The notes below the pieces were generated by a model. That model did no database searches. It was not told where the DNA came from and worked only from the letters and a program-made list of their open reading frames with translations. From assembly GCA_905221605.1 (NCBI GenBank), contig CAJNDS010002654.1, positions 202,501-266,500 on the forward strand: a stretch of 64,000 nt of DNA. The letters are read 5' to 3'. Position 1 is the stretch's first letter; each line of letters opens with the position of its first letter. This DNA is from Symbiodinium natans (lineage: Eukaryota > Sar > Dinophyceae > Suessiales > Symbiodiniaceae). Both the position numbers and the translations under genes were made by a program. Below are positions 20,714-30,839 of this stretch, piece after piece.

Positions 20714-22049
20714 CTCTGGACACTGCGTCGGAAATGTTGGCTTTCGACGGAATGCGGACGAACTCAGGGAACCAACAATGACGCGCCGCCGAAGCCCAAA
20801 AGGCAGAGAGGACGCCGTTGACGGCGTCGTCCTTCCCATACCCTTTGAGGAGCGCCCACTGCCCAGCGGCGTTATCTATGTACGCCGTCCAGAAACTCGG
20901 CAGACGTTCGCCGAATGCCAGCAGCGGCAGGAGTTGAGCGACGATCTCGAGGACGTAGATTAACGCCTTCCTCGACGCGAAGCGCCGAAGGAACCACGCC
21001 GGGACGACGCCCCTGCTGTAGAAGACCTCGTCGTCGATGACCAGCACAAAGCCCCAGCCATTGGTCCACCTGTCTGCCGGGCGCGCCTGGGCCGACCGTG
21101 GCACGAACCCAGCTTTGTGCACCACGCCGCCCTCCTGAAAGAAAGCGTCGGCGTAGAGGACGGCCCGTCGTGAGGTGGACGGCTGGAAAGGGACGAACCT
21201 TGGCTGCACACGCCGGAGGATGCCGCGCAGCGCCAGCAGCGCAGCTCGCAGGCCCGCGGACAGGCTGTCGTCGGAGGCGGCTGCTGCATCCGCCGACCTG
21301 GCGTAAATGGGCTTCAGGCCAGCTTTCCCCAGGGCGCCGAAGATGGCCTGCATGAGGAAGGCCAGCTTGCCTGCCAGGCGATGAGCGACGCGCGGACGAC
21401 AGCGCCTCTTCGATGGCAAGCAGGACCGTTCCGTCGGGGAGAGTCGGACCGCCTGCGCCGTGACCTCGAACATGACGCCCTGAACCGTGTGCGCCGATTG
21501 TGGAGGCTGCGCCTTGGACGTCTTCGTCTTGAGGCACAGAAGGGAGAAGACGTCGGAGAAGGCGTCGTGAGCGTCCTGGGCGGTCTCGGGGAAGTCCAGG
21601 GCATTGAAGTCGTCGACGTAGTGCCCCACCGCCAGGAGGAGCAAGTGGCGCAGCAGCACCTGGAGGGCGTCACCGGCGCGGTTGAAGTTCCATACCGACG
21701 CCGCGGCGCCGAAGCACATGGCCAGGTGGAACCACAGCGTCACGTCGTGCTCCGTGGCCAGGAAGGTGCCCGAATGCGCCGGGTGCTTGACCGCCCACTG
21801 TCTGTACGCCGAGAGGAGGTCGTGGCCAAGGACCAGCGGCGTGACCCCCAACTGCGCGAAGCGGCGAGCTAGATCGACGAAGTCGCCGACGAAGTGGTGC
21901 GTCGGGACATCAGTGGCTTTGACCGTGCTGTTATGCCCGGACCGCCTCCAATCCTCACCTCGACGGAGCTTCTCGTCGCCGTTCTCGTCGATCTGGATGA
22001 TGGGAAAGGACGCCGCGACTCGCCATGTCCTTGAATTGGGCAGTGCCAC
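20714..22049 (-). CDS. Reverse transcriptase and RNase H of the retroelement
   Basis: This synthesises element cDNA from RNA and degrades the RNA strand. Counted from the Met at 22049: RT fingers with the LRRGEDWRRSGHNSTV block (28-43), LGHDLLSAYRQW (74-85), CFGAAASVWNFNR (112-124), catalytic box HYVDDFN (143-149), then MFEVTAQAV.. and VAHRLAGKLAFLMQ (221-234) in the thumb. RNase H follows, with YADAF (D301), VLEIVAQ (E368), YIDNAAG (D392) and ANISDAVSR (D441), the four acidic positions expected. The arrangement resembles DIRS-group polymerases more than LTR or LINE ones. The frame stays open past 20714 into repeat B1. The N-terminal part of RT lies in another frame upstream, so translation would need a frameshift, or the copy is mutated. 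Confidence 0.85.
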
Positions 22050-22700
22050 GGTCTTGACCGGCCAGTCCGTTGGGGCCCTGGCCGGCCCAATGACCCGACC
22101 CAGTCGACGTTCCTACGAGCTCGGCCAGAAGGGCATCGGAGTGAGCGCCTGGCCTGGCCGTGGGGAGCCTCTTGAGCAGGTATCGCCGGTTCGCCGCCCT
22201 GACCTCCTGCATAATCGCCGAGTTAAAGTACCGGTCGTCGTCTCTGGCCTTCCATCCCGGCCCGGGCTTGATCTCGCCGAGCATGTCGAAGCCGTCGGAG
22301 AGGTCGTCGGAGAGGGACGTCACGTCGGGGTAGCCGGCGTCCCGCAGGAGGTGGAGCAGCAGCGGCACCTGCGTCGGCCTATCCCTGTCCGGGGTGGAAT
22401 ACGTCGACCGGACTGGGAAGGGGCGGCGTGCCAACCACTCCTTCGTGGTGTCCTCCATGTCGTCGACCATAACCTTGAGCTCCTGGACCACGCCCCGCCG
22501 TATGCGCCGCAGGTCGTGGCGCCACATGCTCGCCACCTTCAGGACCCATTCCAGCGCCGGCTCCAAGGCGGGCGGTGTGGCCAGAGCATGCTTCGCCGAC
22601 ATGGCCTGCCGCCAATGATCTTCCTCTGAGATGGCCTCGTCGACGGCGGCAGGCCTGGCCCGCGGCAGGGGGTCCATGGGCCAGAGGGCCGAGCCGCGCA
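21955..22700 (-). pseudogene. Linker between DNMT-like and RT regions, shifted frame
   Basis: The reading LATPPALEPALEWVLKVASM.. through KVMVDDMEDTTKEWLARRPF and YFNSAIMQEVRAANRRYLLK is in a different frame from both neighbours. The DNMT-like frame ends near 22750 and the RT frame starts near 22049. Codon use stays GC-rich and open. I infer two indels in a once continuous polyprotein; programmed frameshifting is possible but no signal was identified. Confidence 0.55.
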
Positions 22701-22769
22701 AAGCCTGGAGCCACTGCAGCGTCGAAGACGACGGTGCAGTCGGAGCGACGCTGCGACGACGAGGATGGA

Positions 22770-23486
22770 GAGCAAGCGGGACGCGACCCCCCAGTGCCAG
22801 CCATTCCCGATGAGGCGATGGCGCACCCTGTCGTCGTGGCCCGCCGTGTAGTCCTTGGGCAGGTGGTGGAGCGCCTCCTTGACAGAGGGCGGCGGGATGA
22901 TGAGGCGCCCGGCTTCGTCGGACAACATGGCCTCCTGCCTGTAATGCCATGGCGCGAACTGGCGTCGATCACGAAGCCATCGGTCCCTGACGTCGTCGGT
23001 CACCCTGCCCCTGCAGGACTTGGGGGCCGGGCGGCCATTCTCGTCTTCTGCCGGCGTCGTTGCACACGGCAGAAGGACCCGGCCCGCCCTGACGGCGTCG
23101 TCGAAGCGGAGGGAGCCGACGCAGAGGTTGTCCTCCGCCGCTCTGTGGGCGCCGATGCGGAGCTTGCGCCAGCCCTCTTTGAGGGACCAATGGAGCGCCT
23201 CACCAGAGAGGGGGTGCGTCGTGAACTGGGAGCAGTCGACTGTCGCCCACCACAGAGTGTGCCTGGAGATCCAACCGAAGTCAGACCCACAGGCCAGCAC
23301 GGGCTGGACCCGCAATCGCTGGGAGACGACGTCGGCGTCCGACTTCTTCATGACGACGTTTTTCCAGAGGGACACGACGATGAACTCATGGAGCTCCTGG
23401 ACGAGGTCGTCGTAGAAGTCCAGGGCGACGGAGACTTCGACGGCAACTGCGGCGGCGCCTTCTTGGGCCGGGGGGCCATGGCCGGA
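22770..23486 (-). CDS. Cytosine-5 methyltransferase-like C-terminal region
   Basis: From about 23430 the frame reads ALDFYDDLVQELHEFIVV then SLWKNVVMKKSDADVV. Counted from the Met at 23375: SDFGWISRHTLWW at 31-43, RRQFAPWHY at 137-145, PPPSVKEALHHLPKDYT at 161-177, and HRLIGNGWHWGVA at 186-198. The last two match the end of C5-methyltransferases (target-recognition end, then the motif X type GNG). The N-terminal motifs (FSGTG, the PC catalytic loop, ENV/ENP) are not visible here, so this copy cannot be a complete enzyme as read. DNMTs captured by dinoflagellate retrotransposons are known. Alternative: an unrelated retroelement domain. Confidence 0.5.
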
Positions 23487-23989
23487 TCAGCCGCCAGCTC
23501 GGCGTCGATCTGGCGCTGGATCTGCTCCAGGCGCCCAGGCGTCGTGGCCGGCGGGAAGGCGTCGCCGGGGCGCGGCCCTGCACAGTGGCAAAGCCGTCCT
23601 GGCCCAACTCGACCCGGCGATGCTGCAGCCACGCCGCCGCCGACGTGAAGCCGAAGTCCGCCGCCAGGGCCGCCTCGCCCGGCGGTGGCATCGGTTGTGT
23701 GGGGCGACGACGTCGCCTTGGCCGGCGTATGCCCCGCCGCCGTGCCCGGCCCCGTGGCCGTCTCCGCGGTGATCACGTCGTTGGAGGCGTCGGGGGTCGG
23801 CTCCGGGGCGACGACGACGGGCTCCGCGATGTCCGGCGCGACGTCGGCGGGCTGGATCGACGGGAGGTCGCCGGGGAGCACCACGGGCGGCAGCTCGTCG
23901 ACGGGGTCGGTGACCTGCGCGACCATGGCGACGTTGGGGGCAACGACCTCCTCGGAGTCGTCGTCCATAGCCGCCGGATTGAGGAGCAC
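23348..23989 (-). pseudogene. Gag-like C-terminal region, shifted frame
   Basis: Pro/Ala/Val-rich and acidic (MDDDSEEVVAPNVAMVAQ, then ..VDELPPVVLPGDLPSI..), ending with the helical LEQIQRQIDAELAADPAMAP. It overlaps the tail of the 24428 ORF in another frame and seems to continue it after a frameshift. No zinc knuckle. Confidence 0.5.
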
Positions 23990-24428
23990 GCTGCCGGCCC
24001 ACCGGCGGCGGCAGCTCCGCCGGACCTTCGGGCTCCGGCTCGACGACGGATGGAGCGTCGCCTGACACGGAAGAAACCGGGTCGGGCGCCGTCGTCTGCT
24101 CGGCCACTGCCAATGTGGGCGCTGGCGCCGTCGAAGTGGGCGTAGACGTCGCCGAAGTCGTAGAAGACGATGAGCTGCTCGCCGCCGCCAGCTGCTGGAT
24201 CACTGCCGCCGCCTCAGCCCCCCCCAAGTCGCGGATGTAAGCAGCGACGAGATGCGGCGGAGGGGGGCTGAACCTCGTCTGGTAGACGAGGGTCGCGTGC
24301 GCCGCGACGATGCGCTCGCGACACGGCAGCGGCAGCGCCGACACCAAGTCCATCGCCGAGGCGGCGTCGCGGAGGACCTCCTCCAAGATCTCGGCGAGGA
24401 CGGCGATGTCGACGTTGTGCGAAGACAT
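23487..24428 (-). CDS. Gag-like ORF of the retroelement
   Basis: The start at 24428 (MSSHNVDIAVLAEILEEVL) lies just inside repeat A1; an ATG at 24449 in the same frame would add seven residues. The N-terminal ~75 residues look folded and helical (RDAASAMDLVSALPLPCRER, VYQTRFSPPPPHLVAAYIRD). Then comes a Ser/Thr-rich linker, and after about residue 165 the frame turns into Arg/Gly-rich sequence typical of a wrong frame. It has the position expected of a Gag-like first ORF. Structural role inferred only from position. Confidence 0.5.
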   Translation of the reverse strand: MSSHNVDIAVLAEILEEVLRDAASAMDLVSALPLPCRERIVAAHATLVYQTRFSPPPPHLVAAYIRDLGGAEAAAVIQQLAAASSSSSSTTSATSTPTSTAPAPTLAVAEQTTAPDPVSSVSGDAPSVVEPEPEGPAELPPPVGRQRAPQSGGYGRRLRGGRCPQRRHGRAGHRPRRRAAARGAPRRPPVDPARRRRAGHRGARRRRPGADPRRLQRRDHRGDGHGAGHGGGAYAGQGDVVAPHNRCHRRARRPWRRTSASRRRRRGCSIAGSSWARTALPLCRAAPRRRLPAGHDAWAPGADPAPDRRRAGG

Positions 24429-24453
24429 GGCGACGAAGTCTACACACAAAAGC

Positions 24454-24533
24454 AGCTGAAAATGGGCGGCTTGCGACGAACAGCTGCGCCGTTCGTGACA
24501 TGCTTGTCCTAACGCACATGAATAGTGCTACAC
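24454..24533 (-). repeat. Split direct repeat A1
   Basis: 5' terminal repeat of the retroelement, 80 bp, about 95 percent identical to A2; the 9-9-9 palindrome is imperfect here (GTTCGTGAC arm). Confidence 0.85.
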
Positions 24534-25330
24534 AACATGTTGGTTTACAACTATTATACCTACTATCAGGGTCATCTACTTAGTACTTAGGGTTTGACAT
24601 AAGCAGCGACACTCTGCGAGACTAGGGGCGTTGTGCTTGGGTCTCGGACGCAGAGAAGTTGTAGAAGACAATGGCATCGTTCGCGAGGTTTGGCTCCTCC
24701 GCTTGGCAGACTCAAGCGATTGGAGCGGCTAACGACGCTGGTGAAACAAAAGATAAAATGAGTTTTTCCCGCGCCTGCTCCGCTCCTGTTGTACGGGCAG
24801 GACTCTCCAACACCGGCATTATGACAGGGCAAGCAGAGCAAGCAACATCAACGCATTCCTTCATTCATTGCTAGCCAGCTGATCTTCCCAGATGAAATTC
24901 CCGCCCGAAGCGGCCCTTGAGGAGAGCGCAGGCGAGTCTACATGTATAAAAAAACACAGGAAGGCATCGAGCGGAGTAAGAACCACTCAAGGCAGCCCAG
25001 CATCGAAGGTTGTCACGGCAACAACCTGCAAAACCACCGCCCACCTGAAAGGACCGCAAGCTTGGCTGCACTCAGGAGGGTAGCTGTAAATCAAACTCTT
25101 AGCTGCCTTAGTCAGAAACCCAACAAACCCAAAAAAGGTAAGGATCTAAAGTTACAGTAAAGTACCACAAAGCAAGGGGTGACAAGAGGGTGCGCGATCT
25201 CGGGTTTGAGCAGTGGTCTACTCAGGCATGCGAAGGCTCCATATGGGTCCTATGGGCATCGGGAGCATGGCTGCTGTAACATGCTTGGGCTTTAGGCGAG
25301 AATAAAAGGAACCAGGAGGCTGAATCTCAG
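24534..25330. other. No gene recognised
   Basis: Several short open frames on both strands, none with splice support or family resemblance. Confidence 0.5.
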
Positions 25331-25334
25331 GACA

Positions 25335-25435
25335 AACCCTAAACCCTAAACCCTAAACCCTAAGCCCTAAACCCCTAAACCCTAAACCCTAAACCCTAAA
25401 CCCTAAACCCTAAACCCTAAACCCTAAACCCTAAC
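25335..25435 (-). repeat. CCCTAAA array, about 14 units
   Basis: Perfect apart from one CCCTAAG and one CCCCTAAA. Confidence 0.95.
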
Positions 25436-25559
25436 TGCTCCGTCGCTGCCTCATGGTCTGGATCCCTCCCAGCTCACTCAGCAAACCCCTGCAGGACTTG
25501 CATGCCAACCCTGATTCACAGTACCATTTTAAGGGGTGCGGGTACCTGATTCCCATGGA

Positions 25560-25695
25560 CCCTGAACCCTAAGCCCGAAACCCTGCTAAGAACCAGCATG
25601 TGAAGCCCTAAACTCCTAAACCCTAAACCCTAAACTCTAAACCCTAAACCCTGAACCCTAACCCCTAAACCTTCTAAACCCTAAACCCCAAGCCC
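25560..25695 (-). repeat. Degenerate CCCTAAA tract
   Basis: Units with CCCTAAG, CCCGAAA and ACTCTAAA variants. Confidence 0.85.
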
Positions 25696-25814
25696 ATGCT
25701 CTGAGTGGCTCTTGGCTCTGGTCGAGGATGACGGGCACCAGAAAAAGGAGGCAGAGGACGGCGCCCGGCAAGCAGGTCCAGAAGCCGAACCTGGAAGGGT
25801 TTTCAGAGCTTATA

Positions 25815-25910
25815 AGGGTTTAGGGTTTAGGGTTTGGGGTTTGGGGTTTAGGGTTTAGGGTTCGGGGTTTAGGGTTTAGGGTTCAGGGTTTAGGGTTTAG
25901 GGTTTGGGTC
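25815..25910 (+). repeat. TTTAGGG array, variant-rich
   Basis: About 13 units including TTTGGGG and TTCAGGG. Together with 25335-25695 this places opposite-orientation arrays 120 bp apart. Confidence 0.9.
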
Positions 25911-26105
25911 TTCGACTCAGGAGTCTGAAAAACTTCCACGGCTGCCGGGCCACACTTCTCCCCTAATTTAAGAAAGCCTGGCCAACATCAGGATTTCTCT
26001 ATTTGGGCTGGAGGGGGGTGGGGGGGGGAAGACGGAGGAGGCGGGGGTTTGTATATCAGGTGGTAGGGAGTGCGTGGGTGGTTTTTTGCACCATAACACT
26101 CAAAA

Positions 26106-26430
26106 CTGGCCGAGGCGCTTCATGAGAATCTGGGTCACCAGCAGGCGCACGGCAAATCCAGTGAACGTTGCAAGGCCCAAACTCCACAATGGCCAACCGT
26201 TGAGCCTGAAGTACCTCGGGCGAACGGTTTTCGACTGAAGCTGCGCCCACCCCTTTGGGAAGTGGGAAGCTGAACTTCTTCCAGTTGCTCCTCTCTTTAC
26301 ACATTCGAGCTCACGTGACACTCTTCATATCTCTTCATGCTGTCTTGGTGTCTTCCTTCTGTTTTTTCGTGCAAACAGCTTTTGCATCAGGAGGTGAGCT
26401 GCTAGCTACCATTTTGACAGGCGAGGGTCT
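26106..26430 (-). pseudogene. Membrane-protein exon of duplicated block, copy 2
   Basis: Same exon as 118-300, with the minus-strand reading RLNGWPLWSLGLATFTGFAV then RLLVTQILMKRLG fully conserved, and TVRPRYF in place of TVHPRYF. The flanking pyrimidine-rich stretch (CTCTTCATATCTCTTCATGC) is also shared. This marks the low-coordinate edge of block 2. Confidence 0.4.
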
Positions 26431-26463
26431 TCGACACCTTGAGTTCGGAAACTCTGACTCTAA

Positions 26464-26557
26464 ACCTGTCTAAACTCTAAACCCTAAACCCTAAACCCTA
26501 AGCCCTAAGCCCTAAACCCTAAACCCTAAACCCTAAACCCTAAACCCCAAACCCTAC
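26464..26557 (-). repeat. CCCTAAA array, about 13 units
   Basis: Contains CCCTAAG variants. It is absent at the corresponding place in block 1. Confidence 0.92.
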
Positions 26558-26559
26558 CC

Positions 26560-27460
26560 ATGGCATACGAACTCTGAAGGCTCCCCATGGGGAGCCTAGT
26601 CCAAAAGGCCCACCAAACCATTGAAGCACCCTAGCCCTAAACGTGAAGACTCCAAAATTCGGGTCTACCCAAACCCTGCTTTGCAAGGTCTTCCTACCAG
26701 CCGTTGATCTTTGTAATGTTACCATTTGTCTGAACATATTCATCATACTTGCAATGTAATGAACAAAGAAATTGATCCTGCCGGCGTCGGCCACGAACAC
26801 TGCGTGGAGAACTGAAGATGTAAACACGCGACGTGTCACCCGGAGAACGAAAAGGTTGCAATCATCAAACGCCTGGGGCAACGAATTGCATCACTCGAAC
26901 AGCATGAAATCATGGCAATGGCATTTACACATTGGACCGAGGTGGAAACGCCGCTGTTTCGACCAGGCGGGGGTACGACTCAAGGCCCAACGGTATCGAT
27001 TGCTAGGCACTTCATGAGGAGCATGCGCATGCGACAGAGGTGGGAGCACGCTTTCGACCATGTTCGACCGTAGATGTTCGACCGTAGAGGCACGCAAAAC
27101 AGAAGCGGGAACGCAATCTGGAAGCCAAATGAAGTTCCCATGAATCTGCCCCTCTCATGGCAGCTCAGAACAGCGGGGGAAGGCGGGGACCGTTAACGGC
27201 AGCTCCAGTAAGGACTCGGAGCCTGGTGGCAGCAAGTTTGTCTGGCTGATTCTTCGTAGGGAATGAGGGATGAGGTACCCTGTATAATCCCTGAAAGGGC
27301 ATATATTAGGGCCCCTATTTCCCTGATTCCCTACTAAGAACCAGAGGGTCCTTAAGTTGCTGTTCATGGTGTTGTTGTGGAAGAGCAGACACACGCCTGC
27401 TTATGTGCTCTTGGGAGACAGCAACCCCAACATCCTTCGGCTCGAGGCTTGCTGGTGCTG
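26560..27460. other. No gene recognised
   Basis: Inserted relative to block 1. It has weak open frames on both strands, for example a minus-strand 113-codon frame at 26540-26881, without family resemblance. Confidence 0.4.
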
Positions 27461-27466
27461 AAGGAG

Positions 27467-27574
27467 CTTGGAGGTTCATGGTACTTACTCACCACTTATA
27501 ACTGGGCTCATAACCCTACTTATAGGGTTATAAGTACAGTTATAGTTGGTTAGTAAGTACCATGAACCTCCAAG
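27467..27574. mobile_element. MITE family B, copy 1 (108 bp)
   Basis: Terminal inverted repeats of about 25 bp: CTTGGAGGTTCATGGTACTT at the left against AAGTACCATGAACCTCCAAG at the right, with a second inverted pair inside (ACCACTTATAACTG.. / ..CAGTTATAGTTGGT). Copies at 40780-40920, 44988-45106 and 46624-46742. Confidence 0.8.
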
Positions 27575-27764
27575 TAGGGGGAAAGAACGACTTCCCCTGG
27601 CCCCCAACTTTCAGCCGGCCAAATGGGCAGAGTGGTCAGGGAACTGTCGAGCACGTCTTGCCAGCGTCCGATGCGCGCATGGCAGCGGATTTTGGAACAA
27701 CCTGAGAACGATGCGCACGGATTGCGGACGCGTCAATTGCGGTGAACGTGGACAACGCCCAGTG

Positions 27765-28165
27765 GCGACAATGGGAAGGACGACTTTCAGTCGAAGGTTG
27801 CACTGTTTGTTTACGAATGGTTTTGAGCCTGGGCGTCGTCTTGTCAAGAAATCCGGTGCCGCTATACATGTCTCCCTGTCTCCTTTCCTTGTTGACACAG
27901 TTGCTTGATTCCATGTTGGCCTCGTTCTTAAAAGCACGCCAACTGTATCCCAACAACTATCAAGATTCTTCGCGGCTTCTGGCTGAAATGAAACCTTGCA
28001 AGAAGTACTGCCATCTGAATGTCGCCCCAAAACAGCTTACTGTAGGGGGTCTAGAATTCGCAAGAAAATCGTGGGGACAAGACAGCGATCTGGTCTCCGT
28101 TCATGATGTCTTCTTACCTCTTGTCTCACCTTGTAACAAAAACTGGATGGTGTGAGGCGGACTGC
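27765..28165. other. Duplicated-block segment B/C, copy 2
   Basis: Counterpart of 585-985. Similar DNA, no single conserved frame. Confidence 0.4.
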
Positions 28166-28351
28166 CCGGCCTTCGGAACAAAAAGAAGGCACAGTTGAGA
28201 GCAAAAGAACTGAACCATAAGCCCTAAACCCTAAACCCTCAACCCTAAACCCCAAAAACTGATGCAAACTAAAGACACAGATAGCGTGCTTGCCCTACGC
28301 TGCCGCCATGCGAAAAACAAACCGGCAGGCCCGTAGTGACGGAGAGGGCCA

Positions 28352-28491
28352 AACGTACAAGGTTCAGGGTTTAGGGTTCAGGGTTCAGGGTTCAGGGTTT
28401 AGGGTTTAAGGTTTAGGGTTTAGGGTTTAGGGTTTAGGGTTTAGGGTTTAGGGTTTAGGAGGTTTAGGGTTTAGGGTTTAGGGCTTAAAGT
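28352..28491 (+). repeat. TTTAGGG array, about 18 units
   Basis: Starts with TTCAGGG variants. It is inserted into the middle of block-2 segment D, splitting sequence that is contiguous at 1080-1110. Confidence 0.93.
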
Positions 28492-28519
28492 TCAAAGACG
28501 TGACTTTGGGAGATCCTGC

Positions 28520-28645
28520 AAACACCTGCCGTCGGGTGGCAAGCTGGCAGCCGACCAAATGAAACCATTCAGCCCGCCGATCGTCATTGGCGGGATGAAG
28601 CCTGCCCACCAGTGCGTAGAGCAAAGTGCTTGCAAGGCCCTAACC
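28520..28645 (-). pseudogene. Exon of duplicated block, copy 2
   Basis: Counterpart of 1137-1255, reading GLASTLLYALVGRLHPAND then DRRAEWFHLVGCQLATRRQV in one frame and FIPPMTIGGLNGFIWSAAS in another. An AG precedes it and GT-type sequence follows. Confidence 0.4.
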
Positions 28646-28893
28646 GTGCAAAGCCGACAGGTGAAACCCAGCGCCACACTGAAGAAACCCCCAAACAGGC
28701 CGAACCCTAAACCCTGAACCCTAAACACCAAACCCTAAACACCCGAAGCTTCTGGCTGCAAGCAAGGCACAGTTGATTATGTACCGCATGCACCTGGGTG
28801 GCGGAGTCGGAAAGCACAAAGCCTCAAAACCTGCGACCTACGAGTTGACGACATCTAGCGCTGCAGAAGCAGGGCAGCTTAGACCTTGCCACA

Positions 28894-29013
28894 ACCCTAA
28901 ACCCTAAACCCTAAACCCTAAACCCTAAACCCTAAACCCTAAACCCTAAACCCTAAACCCTAAACCCTAAACCCTAAACCCTAAACCCTAAACCCTAACC
29001 CTAAACCCTAAAC
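28894..29013 (-). repeat. CCCTAAA array, about 17 units
   Basis: Near perfect, with one shortened CCCTAA unit. Confidence 0.95.
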
Positions 29014-29040
29014 CAGTGTTACGGCGACTCCCCAAGGAAC

Positions 29041-29960
29041 CTACATGGCCTGAAAACACCTTGCCAGGGTCCGGAACTCGGCGATGTGGGCTAGAGGCTC
29101 TTCCTCACGCCCTCTCTTGGCAAAGACCGAACAGAATGTGCCACCCTGGAGCCACCCCTCGCAGACCCCCTCCACATGGGAAACTGTAAGATTCGTAGGG
29201 CCAGGCCGGGGGGGGGGGGGGTTAGGGTTGGCTTACATGTGGGCTTTGTGTTGGCCGCTACCTTTGTTTCAACAGAGGTTGGGTCTCACGGTGTGATAAG
29301 GAGAGAGCGATTAACCTTTTTACTTTTCCTTTCGTACACCACCTTTACTGCCCCTTTGATCCTGCATTTTCACGGGGCTTTTGCATTGTGTTCAGGCATC
29401 CTTTGTGATGATAATCAAACCCGTTATCGGTTTAGGACTAAGGACCCATGTTACCATGATAACGGTGCACAGGACTGGCGGTAGATTTCCTGCGTTCACT
29501 TCACTAGCCCGTTAACCTCTCTGTCTAGAAGCTAATCTGTTGGGTCGTGAAGGTAACAGCCAGGGTGGGAGAATGACGGTGAAAAGGCAATGAACGAACT
29601 ATATTACGAACGCTCTTTCCCCAGCACTCAAGAGGTCTTTACACGGTCTTTTCGTCCGTTTAATGGCTCATTTCGTTCATGTTGTCGGGTGGGTTCGTGC
29701 AGCTCCCCTCTTGGTTTTCATCTCCGGGGACACCCCTGACCAAGCCATGACAAGCATCTGATAAGTCTGATGAAGAATCCTACTGCTTCTGCTAGGGAAT
29801 CCCTAAACCCTAAACTCTTGAATCCTAAACCCTCAACCCTAAACCCTATACCCTAAACCCGGAACCCTTAGAATCCAAAACAGCTGGGTGGATTGCCCTG
29901 GCATAGCTGCGTCCGCGTCATCATCCTCATCGGCTCAAGAGCTGCGCTGTAAAGTGTCTC
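29041..29960 (-). pseudogene. Exon-like islands of duplicated block, copy 2
   Basis: It matches 2165-2840 at both ends. Minus-strand islands read GVPGDENQEGSC (about 29710-29750) and DEDDDADAAMPGQSTQLFW (about 29880-29940). The middle, about 29290-29690, has no counterpart in block 1 and shows the hairpin words CCCGTTATC and GATAACGGT at 29421-29465; its nature is unknown. Confidence 0.35.
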
Positions 29961-30028
29961 ATACCCTAAACCCTAAACCCTAAACCCTAAACCCTAAACC
30001 CTAAACCCTAAACCCTAAACCCTAAAAT
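29801..30028 (-). repeat. Two CCCTAAA arrays
   Basis: Degenerate units at 29801-29860 and nine clean units at 29965-30028. Confidence 0.92.
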
Positions 30029-30049
30029 CCTAGCCGTCCATCACCCCAT

Positions 30050-30540
30050 TCAGCTGCCTTTGCAGCTACATTTCAAGCCCCCTGTGAACTTCGGCCCTAA
30101 ATCCCAATCCCACAAGTGCACGCTTAGCGCTTCGATTCGCCCCGCAAGCCGCTTTACTCGGCATGTGAGACGACGCAAGGAAAAAGTACATTGTAAGCTG
30201 TTTTGTAGGTTGCAACAATGCCTAAGCGTTCCTGGGGCGCCCCCAAGTGCAGAACAGTCGACTCGTCGACCATCAACAAGTTCAAACCCTGCGCTACTGC
30301 CTCGTCGAACACAACATCCGGCACATTCGGCACGGCAATCGTTTTGACAGCCTCCTGATGGTACGTGTGCAATTGAGGAAGCGAGTTTCAATTAGGTTGT
30401 TAACGGCTGCTCTTGCTTCACTTGAGCAGGCTCCATCACAGGTTCACTTGCGAGGAATCACTAATCCACACCTGGACTCTACTCACTTTGTTGATGTAGG
30501 GGTTGAACCCAGCCATGACTGCACATATCATGCGGCATAC
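30050..30540 (-). pseudogene. Degenerate gene unit, copy 3
   Basis: The minus-strand exon at 30285-30355 reads EAVKTIAVPNVPDVVFDEAV and continues in frame through LNLLMVDESTVLHLG and APQERLGIVAT. This is the longest open version of the repeated VIAVP exon. The stretch at 30480-30545 matches 4760-4820. Confidence 0.4.
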
Positions 30541-30554
30541 ACACGGCACTTCGT

Positions 30555-30832
30555 CATCCGAACCCTAAAGCCTAAACCCTAAACCCTAAACCCTAAACCC
30601 TAAACCCTAAACCCTAACCCTAAACCCTAAACCCTACACCCTAATCCCTAAACCCAAAACCCTAGGCCCTAAACCCGAAACCCTAGCCCCAACCCCCCTT
30701 CCGGCTCATTGGCGATGGGCGGTGAGGTTTTGGCCGCGGCCGCCTGAAGCATAGGGTTTCGGGTTTAGGGTTTAGGGTTTCGGATTTCGGGTTTAGGGTT
30801 TGGGGTTTGGGGTTTAGGGTTTAGGGTTTACG
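30555..30832. repeat. Opposed telomere-like arrays
   Basis: CCCTAAA units at 30555-30690 are followed by TTTAGGG/TTTCGGG units at 30750-30832, so the two strands switch within 60 bp. Confidence 0.92.
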
Positions 30833-30839
30833 CCAGATG

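Larger units (their letters stand above)
20186..24533 (-). mobile_element. DIRS/Ngaro-type retroelement with split direct repeats
   Basis: Read on the minus strand: A1 (24533-24454), gag-like region, DNMT-like fragment, RT and RNase H, B1 (20602-20454), A2 (20453-20375), B2 (20335-20186). A1 matches A2 over about 79 bp (AGCTGAAAATGGGCGGC.. to ..GAATAGTGCTACAC). B1 matches B2 over about 148 bp (CGACAAGCGCCGCTCCTAAC.. to ..GGCGCATTCTGCACC). B1 abuts A2 directly, and 39 bp separates A2 from B2. This A1-body-B1-A2-B2 order is the split-direct-repeat layout of Ngaro/PAT elements, which integrate with a tyrosine recombinase. No target-site duplication is visible, also as expected. I found no recombinase ORF. 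Coding needs frame changes, so this copy is probably defective. Confidence 0.8.

Noticed and set aside
22575-23648. 357-codon plus-strand ORF (and 21682-22629, 315 codons)
   Set aside because: Both are antisense to the GC-rich retroelement, whose minus-strand RT and RNase H motifs are clear; no domain in the antisense frames.
28894-29013. A true chromosome end
   Set aside because: Arrays of both orientations are embedded in continuous sequence on both sides throughout the window; they are interstitial.
29100-29484. Plus-strand frame of 102 codons with hydrophobic middle
   Set aside because: It has no counterpart in the duplicated block and begins in a poly-G run. No splice or family support.
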